DNA from: Endomychus coccineus | Taxonomy: Eukaryota; Arthropoda; Insecta; Coleoptera; Endomychidae | Direction of reading: 5' to 3' | Assembly (NCBI GenBank): GCA_958510875.1 | Contig: OY294068.1 | Location: forward strand, 21,184,297-21,248,296 | DNA length: 64,000 nucleotides | Shown: positions 56,501-64,000 of the stretch, in pieces | How positions within the stretch are numbered: position 1 is the first letter of the stretch | Layout of the letters: every line of letters begins with the position of its first letter | Program-made: the position numbers and the translations under genes | The notes under the pieces: model-generated | Databases searched by the model: none | Told to the model about the DNA's origin: nothing | Seen by the model: the letters and a program-made list of their open reading frames with translations, nothing else

Positions 56501-56968
56501 TATTAATTCATATCACAATATATTGGAATATAAATTTGAATCAACTCGTCATTTTCGCGTTTAATGAAAATTTAAGACAGGTGTTAAAGCGTTTACGAGT
56601 AATCGTCGAATCAGTTGAGAATATGGAGCGTTGGTAAAATATTCAATGTTCATTTGCGGTTTAAGACGCGTTATTAATCTATGAATCACGCCCATCCTAT
56701 CCTCATTTTTGTGAAATCTTTATCTCAATTATTAAATCTCAATACACGGGTATTGTACACAACATCGCCTATATATTGCGAGTGAAAGCGATTTCAAGAT
56801 GAAATCTAATGTTTTGCTAATATTTCAGCTCGCCCCAGTGGTGTGGTGCAGACTCCCAAGAAATATGAGGTTGAGGTTAATCGATTTTATTGTTCGAGGT
56901 GTGGGGAGGGAAAGCCTGAAGATATTACCATTACCGACCAAGATATGCATTCAGAGAAACAAATATAA
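53562..56968 (+). CDS. ODF3/SHIPPO-like sperm-tail PG-rich repeat protein, three exons
   Basis: Exon 1 is 53562-53604, exon 2 is 54546-54770 and exon 3 is 56829-56968. The junctions are GTT G|GTATGT ... ACTAG|GA and TCA C|GTGAGT ... TTTCAG|CT, all in phase, giving a 135-residue protein. Exon 2 carries the family pattern: GPGPAKYQLPTTVGH, then HRSPSYSMGSRLPG and SPGPKYAVGHLTKYGKINVP, i.e. two STPGR-type PGP.Y motifs with a SP.YS.G.R spacer. The C-terminus has RFYCSRCGEG, a C-x2-C pair I do not know from the family. ODF3/SHIPPO (CIMAP) proteins associate with sperm flagella or ciliary microtubules; most are longer (about 250 residues), so this is a short form. AATAAA at 57076-57081. Intron 2 contains an RNase H-type LINE. 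The start could lie in an upstream exon. Confidence 0.78.
54955..55870 (+). mobile_element. RNase H-type LINE fragment in intron 2 of the ODF3-like gene
   Basis: 55310-55560 reads YVIVFKDKAILESATAPK, then LVMECRTALKEIS and QVPLFWVSEYVDIRGHKEAD followed by RLAGEAAEYAPNVKKP, the RNase H end (W...H..I.GN..AD.LA). The preceding 55190-55300 reads RVAIHFGVGxISAPRRS-like sequence. Same orientation as the host gene. Stops present. Confidence 0.7.
56195..56520. repeat. Inverted-repeat element related to the Penelope-like family II terminus
   Basis: The left arm (about 56200-56267: GTGTGAGTTCATATTAAT...CCTCACAATCCATTTC...CCGTACTAC) pairs with the right arm (about 56450-56518: GTAGTACGGATGG...AATGGATTGTGAG...AATTCATATCACA). 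Between them on the minus strand is CTGAAGATGCGGTG...CCTCGAAACC (56273-56301). The left arm matches 5465-5540. Confidence 0.65.
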
Positions 56969-57832
56969 AATTCTTCAGATCATAAAAATCATAAATCTAG
57001 TAGTCTGTGCGTGTGTTTCAAAAGTGTACTGTCTTGACTCATATAATCCATAGTAATTGTCTTGTGATGTTTTTGAATAAAATTGTTTCCCCCTTATTTT
57101 ATATTGTATCGTCTACCATTTCAACGAATCCGTAAATCTTCAAGAACTCTACCATAGATTTACTCGGTTCACAGCATACGATGCCGGTAGGGTAAATATG
57201 AAGAAAGAGAAACATACAGAGAAACCGACCTAGGGGAACCTCTATTTCAATTATGGTTTCAACTTTTTCAGCTTAACGCTTTTTACCTCTATTCATATAA
57301 TACCTGTATGTAGATTACCTAGTATTTGATGACATCTGACAATGATGACAGATCACAGAACTAGTATAATGTCATATTAATAAAAATTGTCACAATTCTT
57401 CAAAAATCTTCCAAGGTTTACGGTGTTTTCATAAGATCTTAAATTTGAGACCGTTGTGACTTGAAAAGTTTCTACACTATGGCGAATATGGTGAATACTA
57501 TATATCTTAACTCTCTCATATTTGCTACCATGATGGCACTCTCCACCATTGTGCGAATGTCGTTCAAAATGTGTCTTTACTCTGTGTCCCTACCTTTCCA
57601 TATAGGAATGCAGATAAGCACGTTTTCTATGGAAATGTAAAAACATTTTTGTCGTTGCCATTCCATAACTAGATACCATCAAAATAGTAATTTTTTCATG
57701 AACAAATGTTATTTTATTATTGACGGTTCTAATTGCTCAACAAGAATATGAAGCAGCCAACTTGAATGAGAATAAAAAAAGATCTACGTATCTCATTTAT
57801 TGGTGATACGGTACAGTAAAAAATTTAAAATA

Positions 57833-60800
57833 TTATGCTTTGATTCCTTCCTTTTCCAGTTCTGCTTGGTATCTCTTTTTATATTCACCAGTGGGATCAA
57901 ATTTATCTTCTAGTTCCTTATACATATCCGGCCTATTTTCAATAAAAAATTTCAGAATCTTCTTGCCTAATTTCTTATGTTTGTCCGAACATTCCTTGCA
58001 ATGATTTTGAAGAGCATCGGGAACATACTCTAAAACAAAGAGGAGACTCATCATTTCAGAAGTCAGTTATCTATGATCAACCTGATCAAAATGAAAGTAT
58101 ATCTTCTAAAATCAATATTTATTTATTCAATTTAATTACACTAGCTCAAAGGGAGAAATCCCTTGTAGAGCTTATGAGTACGTATGATATAATTACAGAG
58201 TAGGAATTAAAATTAACTAATATACACAGCTTTACATATGTCATTAGAGTTACAACAAAATATGTCGACAGTCAAACCGATCATTTCATGGAATCTACAC
58301 ATTTGGAAAATTGGAGAAAATAATGTCGTGTTTGTTATGCAGAGTGGTGGATAAAATGTCTATGTGAAATGGGCGCGAGCAGATGTAACATGTAAATTCA
58401 GCCTTGATAAAATCACAGGACAGTCAACGAATGACCTTATACAAAATACTATAAACTTCCCTACGTTTATATAACTCTAGGCAAGATTCTATCTAATACA
58501 GCCTGGTGGGCAAATCCAATAGATGGATAATTACCATCAGATTTGGAGGCTAAATAACTTAAGGAACGCTGATTCACGCGCTCTATTTTGTTAATATAAA
58601 TTTTATAATGGGGGTTCCACACAATTGGAGCATATTCGAGCTTAGAACAAACATATGAATTGCGTTATATCGTTATTGAATCGCTATTGTTGAATAGACG
58701 GCAATTCCGGATGATGAAGCCAAGCTTTCTGTAGGCGCTAGAAACAATTGATTCAATGTGAGACAATTTCACGTCAAACAAAACTCCCAAATCTATGAAA
58801 CTATGGGAACGAGCAAGAGCTGTGTCAACAAGTTTGTAATTATAAATAATAGGTGTATTTTTCTTGTTGGAAGTCATTACAGTGCACTTACTAATACTAA
58901 GCTCCAGATGATTTATTACACACTAAGTACTGAGTGCATCCAAGTCATGCTGCAGTGATATATAACATAAAGAATGCTTCACTGCCAAGTAAAGTTTTGA
59001 ATCGACTGCGTTAAGAAGCAAATAACAGATAAATAAAGAATAAATGACGCTGATGAATAAATTGATTGGAAGTGGTCCAAGTATGACCCTTGAGGTACAC
59101 CTGAGGTGGCATGGAATAAATACAATTCAAAACCTCTATACTCTACATATTGATATCTATCACTTGGGTAAGAATTCCAAAACTCAATCAAATGATTTGT
59201 AATGTAATAATTAACTGATTTTTGATGAAAAGTGATTTCCTCCTTTTGGCTCTTTGAAAGTTTTTCATTTGTGCCAAACACAAATTGACCATCGATAAGT
59301 CATTGTGGAAAATGTGAATTTTGGATATTCCTGCAGGTTGAATATATGCATGTGATATACATTTATAACCAGAAACACATCGTTTTCATCATCGTTCAAT
59401 AAAAGACTATAATTCCATTGAAAAACTGAAGATGGATGTTAAAAATACCACTCGAATGGGGCTACCATGCCCGAAAACAATTTATTTCCTATTTTCAGCA
59501 CAACACAATTTTCACACGCACACATACAGTATCGGGAAGTATTTATCTTGGGTATGGTGATTTCATGAGAGCGTAAAGAACAGCTCAAGATGTAGGACGT
59601 CAGTATCTTACCAGCACCAGTCGGGAGAATGTGCGACTCTCTGTGTACGCCCCGGGTGGGGTAAGAGGAGGGGCGTAGAGCAGTGCGTCTCTCTTGTTTA
59701 TGTGGTATTATCATATTGCGCTCCTTCTTGCACTTGTAGATTTATGTCTATACCCCAGAAGAATTGTTTCCGATACTGTATACGAACACGCAGACACAGT
59801 TATTATCACACAAATGGTCTAGGTTGGGAAAGGCTCAAATCGGATATATCCGTGAGAATCAGCAATTTTTTTTCAGCCGATTACAATACTCACCTCATTT
59901 ACGTAAACTGAATAAATATCCTATTTTGATAATTCTCATTTCTTTATATTCTTTTGTCAATTGATTGAAAAAAATTAACTTACTGTATGATATTTTGTGA
60001 CCTTGCTGGTTAATAAGATGAGTTGGTTGGGTAAAGGTCAAATAACTAAAACCACTTAGGCTCTGTTGCTGACGTTTCGACTTTTATAAAGTCATCCTCA
60101 GGACAAAGACCAATGGATTTTTTGTCGTGAAAACATGTAAATAAGTAAGGACATTTACACATAAACTTAAATTCCTCATATTTGTATATTCACTATTTAG
60201 AATTTAATATTTGTCTCCCAAGGGGAAAAAGTATCTGAATGAAGATTAAAGACTATTATATGTGGCATGAAATATGAGAATTTTGTTCCATTTTCATTGA
60301 TTTTTTTCGTCAAATTATCCACATAACTTATTTCTTCTCTGATGAGGGGTAAGAGCGCTCTATAAGACCAAGACCCAATTTGACAAGACCAAGACCCAAC
60401 AACTATGCAACATCATTACCAAGGCACTACTATGAGTGCAACCGGAGATTATACTGATGAAAATTTCACAAACTTTAGTTCCATTTTCTCGTTCAGCTGA
60501 GGATGTATCTCAAGCACAAATATTTCCTGTCCTAGGTTTTTAAAATTTAATTATCTTCTTCACTTTTGTAATAGTAAGCTTTGTTCACCAACTTTGGATG
60601 ACCTTGTACAATAATGATTTTTCGGACAAATTTGAAGGAACAATATATTATAGATCTTGAGTTCCCGAAATGTTACATGTTCCATGTATACCGGGTAGTC
60701 TAAGTTCAAGTACAATATCTCAATTACTATTACGAATTACAAAAAAAAAATTAAATACAAAAATTGTAGGAATTACAGAGTGCTACAATCTGAAATTATT

Positions 60801-62247
60801 CAAACCAAACTTACTTTTTTTTAATGAAACACCGTATATTGTTTCAATTTTGTATTGTTCTCTCTATATATAGTCCAGGCTATGAACCGGAAAATAAAAA
60901 AAAAACATGTACGAATCAAAAAAAATTTTTTCCTCAGCTTCAGGAGGTTCTCAGGATCATTCATACACCTTAAAACCTCTTGAGAACTCCAACCTCACCC
61001 ATTGGGGGCGAAAATGGCCCAACATCTCTAAGTCTTGAATTGTATTTTCTACGAAAAAAGGTATTTTGGCATTTTTGTCCAATTTTGCACCCCTATATGT
61101 TATTTTGCAATTTACGTGTTTTAGACATTTCGAATGCACCAAGGAGGTTTTTTGGGTCGCTGAATACGATTTCGAAGCCAGATTTACTCGAATATCATCG
61201 TAAGGGGTGGAAAATTTACAAAAATGGTTTTACTATTTTTGCATTTTAAAATTACTTCGGAGTAAGTCTGACTTCGGAATCGTATTCAGCGACCCGAAAA
61301 ACACCCTTGGTGCATTCGAAATGCCAAAAACACGTAAATTTCAAAATAATATACAGGGGTGCGAAATTGGCCAATATTGTCGATTTGACCACCCCTACGA
61401 TGGATTGCAAGTAAATGTGGCTACGGATTTGTGATCAGCGACCCAAAAAACCTCCTTGGTGCATTCGGAATGCCTAAAACATGTAAATTGCAAAAGTACA
61501 TATTAGGGGTGCGGAATTGTAAAATTTTGACCATTAGATCACCCTTACGATGGATTGAAAGTAAATCTGGCTACGGATTCGTGTTCACCGACCCAAAAAC
61601 CTCCCTGGTGCACTCGAAATGCCAAAATACCTTTTTTTGTAGAAAATAAAATTCAAGACATGGAGATTTCGGGCTATTTTCGCCCCCAATGGGTGAGGTT
61701 GGGGTTCCCAAGAGGTATTAAGGTGTATGAATGATCCTGAGAACCTCCTGAAGCTAATGCAAAAGAAAAATTCTGAATCGAACTAACATTTTTAGTTCGA
61801 TTCAGAATTTTTTTTTCCGGTTCACAGCCTGGTCTAATAGGGATGTTGAGGTCTATAAAGAATCGTTCAATAATTATAGTCATCCTACGCCTCAAGAAAA
61901 TTTGAAATGATAACAAAAAAACTCAATTTCGTTTGCAGCTGTAGGCCTCCAAACCTTTAAAAAAATTCGAATGCCTATCTCCAGTCCCAACATTCCACCG
62001 CCGGCTCACACGATGTTCTTCGAACATGTGTAGTCAGAGTATAGACAAACTTACTTCTCAATTGAATGCCGTAAGGAGTACATGGGCCACTATCCAACAG
62101 ACATTTGTAGTAATTGCTCAAAAGACGATCACTTTGCAAAATTTCATCTATGTCCACATTGTCAAATCTGATATTAGAATATTCAGCTGCCTTCACGAGA
62201 ACCATCCAAAAGCTCGCGATAACAACACATGCAAATAAAACCTTCAT
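57833..62247 (-). CDS. CSP: Chemosensory protein CSP-F (OS-D/A10 family), two exons
   Basis: Exon 1 is 62055-62247 and exon 2 is 57833-58029, minus strand. The donor is AGA A|GTAAGT and the acceptor TTTTAG|AG (phase 1, intron about 4.0 kb). The 129-residue product has signal peptide MKVLFACVVIASFWMVLVKA, then [21 protein letters not shown]-x6-C (CLLDSGPC), 18 residues, C-x2-C (CKEC) and KFDPTGEYKKRYQAELEKEG. The N-terminal YTTKYDN is changed to YSNIRFDN, but the rest is canonical. It points toward CSP-E and the ODF3-like gene, opposite to C-E, so the cluster has been rearranged or inverted. A polyadenylation signal (minus strand) is at 57796-57801, 32 bp after the stop. The intron carries a LINE, a dispersed repeat, a Penelope-type cassette and a foldback element. 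Confidence 0.95.
58110..59290 (-). mobile_element. Non-LTR retrotransposon RT fragment in the CSP-F intron
   Basis: 58979-59281 reads MFGTNEKLSKSQKEEITFHQ, WNSYPSDRYQYVEYRGFEL and LFHATSGVPQGSYLDHFQSI. 58665-58877 reads KNTPIIYNYKLVDTALARSH and FIDLGVLFDVKLSHIESIVS then AYRKLGFIIRNCRLFNNSDS. Downstream CSKLEYAPIVWNPHYK-like sequence continues. Frameshifted and truncated at both ends. Same orientation as CSP-F. Confidence 0.78.
59325..59510 (+). repeat. Dispersed repeat shared with 33520-33710
   Basis: Contains GCAGGTTGAATATATGCATG, ATTTATAACCAGAAACACAT, ACTATAATTCCATTGAAAAA and ACCACTCGAATGGGG in the same order as the copy at 33.5 kb. No ORF and no clear termini. Confidence 0.6.
60074..60101 (-). 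repeat. Penelope-type hairpin cassette (family III)
   Basis: The minus strand reads CTGAGGATGACTTTATAAAA followed by GTCGAAACGTCAGC, a 5-bp stem (GACTT/AAGTC) between CTGAGGA and GAAAC. No associated ORF was seen on either side. Confidence 0.5.
60871..61836. mobile_element. TIR/foldback element with internal tandem repeats
   Basis: Ends TAGTCCAGGCTATGAACCGG (60871) and inverted TAGACCAGGCTGTGAACCGG (61836), with ATA on each flank. Subterminal arms of about 100 bp (TTCAGGAGGTTCTCAGGATC, CCCATTGGGGGCGAAAATGG) are inverted. The interior has about 150-170-bp units around CAGCGACCCAAAAAACCTCC and TACGATGGATTG, three in direct orientation (about 61270, 61430 and 61580) and one inverted (61130-61220). 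No coding capacity seen; the listed frames come from the repeats. Confidence 0.78.
61771..61807. repeat. 16-bp perfect hairpin near the right end of the TIR element
   Basis: TTCTGAATCGAACTAA, a 5-base loop, then its exact inverse TTAGTTCGATTCAGAA, followed by a T run. It is not paired with the left end of the element. Confidence 0.7.
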
Positions 62248-62277
62248 ACCGACGATATGTTATTACTTGTGATATTC

Positions 62278-62310
62278 AACTACTGACTGAACATAAAACT
62301 CCTTATGAGA
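62278..62310 (-). promoter_or_regulatory. Possible CSP-F core promoter
   Basis: The minus strand reads CATAAGGAG (about 62308-62300), then GTTCAGTCAGTAG about 20 bp later, an initiator-like TCAGT, ahead of the ATG at 62247. The CATAAGG resembles the TATAAGG of CSP-C and CSP-D. Tentative. Confidence 0.3.
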
Positions 62311-62808
62311 GCAATGTGAAGGCATTAATAATGAATGAATCATTCATATAAAATTTCAGATTCATACCGATTGTGTTTCACCCCACATAATTTATGTTAT
62401 GGTATTATAATGATTAAATTAAATTAAATTGATCCGATAAGCATTTTTTTCAATCCTCATTTGAAGCTAGAAATTCAGAACAATCAGCCAATTAAAACAA
62501 ATACAAAGAGCTGTGTAGAACTATTTTTGAATATTACAACATGACCATGGAACAAACAACTTGGAAAATAGGAGATAATGGGTACTTATAAGCGTATGGA
62601 AGAATAATTATTAACTCCCAAATTATCATAATGAAACAAAAAAGAATGGAAGTTGCGCAACAAGAATATGGAACAGCCAACTTGGGAAATTAATCTCAAA
62701 TTTACACAAAACATAATAATGCTGACTAATCGGTTTATCAGCTTTCCACAGTGTGATGAAACAATTTTACAGCATCAATTCTAAATTAAATTATTAATAA
62801 GAAGCTAT
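62311..62808. other. Spacer without recognised gene
   Basis: AT-rich sequence upstream of CSP-F with no coding frame or repeat that I recognise. Confidence 0.35.
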
Positions 62809-62809
62809 C

Positions 62810-62960
62810 ACCATTATCGACTTCGAATACTGTTCAAGTATCTTTCAGCTACAAAGTAGCCATAATCAGAGGGAACTGAAGTTTACTCTGTCGATGGCTA
62901 TTTGGTAATTGAAGGGTCCTCAGTACTTCAAGAATATTTTCAGTGAATAAGGGTGTATTT
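62810..62960. repeat. Two head-to-head Penelope-like family I cassettes (copy F)
   Basis: The minus-strand cassette 62842-62869 (CTGATTATGGCTACTTTGTAG then CTGAAAG) lies next to a plus-strand cassette 62888-62914 (CTGTCGATGGCTATTTGG, AATTGAAGG, then CCTCAGTACTTCAAG). The flanks match the family I ends (GAATACTGTTCAAGTA and inverse). Both are mutated. Confidence 0.55.
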
Positions 62961-63123
62961 TTTCTATTAATAGTGTTATAATATATACATAGTGTGAACC
63001 CTTTTATTGTTTAAATTAAATGTTACAAGTATGAATCTCCAACTACCGGAAGTGACATGATTCCATTCTTCGCTGATACGATTACGATTATAATTGTGGG
63101 GATTGCTCCCCCTGCCCACCCGT

Positions 63124-63856
63124 CAGGGCCGGATTAACACTATGAGGGGCCCTAAGCACAACAGATTTTGGGGGCCCCTCCCCCCTTTTTTTTAATTACT
63201 CTTCATTCATAGAATAAAATAATTTGTAGAGTAATATAATGCTCTAAATCGTGGAGAAGGTTATTGCCAGGAAAATAAGTACATAAATGAATATTTACAC
63301 TATTAGTACGTCTTCTTAATTTGACATAATATACAACGCGTAACTACATTAATCACTTTTACAATTGCACTTTTGGAAACTTATCCGCTGAATGATTCGC
63401 TTATATCTAACTGACTTAGAACAATACTTTCCTGCACTTTCTAGCCGCAAAATCTTTTATCCGGTCATCAAAGCTGATTCGACGCAATACATCCGCTTCC
63501 ATGCACAGTAGTGCAAGCGAGTCTAACCTATCCTGTCGCATATTTGTCCTCAAAGGGTTTTTAATGCGTTTTAACTTGCCACTGCACTGCACTTCCAAGA
63601 TGAAGAGTAGTTATATGCGCGAATTATTCGCCTTTAATACAAAATCAACTAATTCTTGACTACTTTTAGATATTACCAGTCGTTAGGCATACGCAAACTT
63701 TTATATTCCAGTAATTTCTTTACTTCGTTATTTTTTCCCAGAAAAATTGTCATTATTAGTTTTTTAATTTTTAATTTTTACAATTTCCGCGGGGCCTCCA
63801 AAATGTCGGGGCCCTAAGCTATAGCTTAGTCAAGCTTATGCTATAATCCAGCACTG
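63124..63856 (-). mobile_element. hAT element, internally deleted, with perfect 8-bp target duplication
   Basis: CCACCCGT flanks both sides (63116-63123 and 63857-63864). Left end CAGGGCCGGATTAACACTAT, right end inverted CAGTGCTGGATTATAGCATA. Minus-strand 63416-63598 reads NPLRTNMRQDRLDSLALLCM then EADVLRRISFDDRIKDFAAR, the hATC/ZMYM-type C-terminus (LR..M.Q.RL..LA.L..E.....). Most of the transposase is missing. Confidence 0.85.
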
Positions 63857-63864
63857 CCACCCGT

Positions 63865-64000
63865 CGTTAGACTTTAGACATGCTACGCAGGGCCCTCTCC
63901 TATTTCAACAGCACGTCAACTGCCCGGCAGAGACCAACGCCTTAATTGGAAAGGAAACGGTCTTTTGAACCATCTGGGCCCCTCTCCTCCTGCCTACTCG
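63865..64000. other. GC-richer end of window, unassigned
   Basis: Contains CAACTGCCCGGCAGAGACC and CTGGGCCCCTCTCC. It is continuous with the GC-rich sequence left of the hAT once the insertion is removed. No frame I recognise; probably part of another repeat that runs off the window. Confidence 0.25.

Noticed and set aside
60980..61649. Several 70-90 codon frames with similar peptides (DPKNTLGAFEMPKT, DPKNLLGAFGMPKT)
   Set aside because: The similarity is explained by tandem DNA repeats inside the TIR element. No stop-free consensus ORF spans the units.

Overview
This window is animal nuclear DNA, most likely from an insect and plausibly a beetle. It is AT-rich, its genes are split by introns with GT..AG borders, and it is crowded with decayed non-LTR retrotransposons, Penelope-like elements, mariner, hAT and Mutator-type transposons and long inverted-repeat (foldback) elements. 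It also holds CCTAA/TTAGG-type repeats, the common insect telomere motif. No bacterial operon, CRISPR array, rRNA or intact tRNA gene was seen. The beetle assignment is inference from the look of the genes and repeats.

The host genes form a cluster of six insect chemosensory protein genes (CSP; OS-D/A10 family), here called CSP-A to CSP-F: A (1394-5000, minus), B (10127-13800, minus), C (38809-40214, plus), D (44180-46854, plus), E (49351-51823, plus) and F (57833-62247, minus). All six have two coding exons with one phase-1 intron at the same place, just after the E-L-K/R motif between the second and third cysteines. All keep the C-x6-C-x18-C-x2-C pattern. C and D are a close tandem pair that also share promoter sequence. 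A, E and F are divergent. A seventh gene, between E and F (53562-56968, plus, three exons), is a short ODF3/SHIPPO-type sperm-tail PG-rich repeat protein.

Almost everything else is mobile DNA, often nested. A Penelope-like copy is split by a Mutator-like (MULE/FLYWCH) transposon with a perfect 9-bp target duplication, and the MULE is split by a ZMYM-like hAT with an 8-bp duplication (21265-25410). A jockey-type LINE is split by a foldback carrying a gene fragment (18310-20480). An RNase H LINE is split by a tRNA-derived SINE, itself split by a LINE 3' end (7020-9860). A foldback sits inside a CCTAA-rich satellite (11230-13300). Penelope-like fragments carry a recurring CTGANGA-hairpin-GAAAC cassette resembling a hammerhead ribozyme core. 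Three copies of a second tRNA-related SINE lie at 35.6, 36.1 and 48.2 kb.

The CSP products are expected to be small secreted carrier proteins. The introns and spacers of the cluster have served as landing sites for transposons. The least explained items are the GCDTTSAF-type fragment inside the foldback at 18.3-19.6 kb, the foldback with internal tandem repeats at 60.9-61.8 kb, and the truncated C-terminus of CSP-E.
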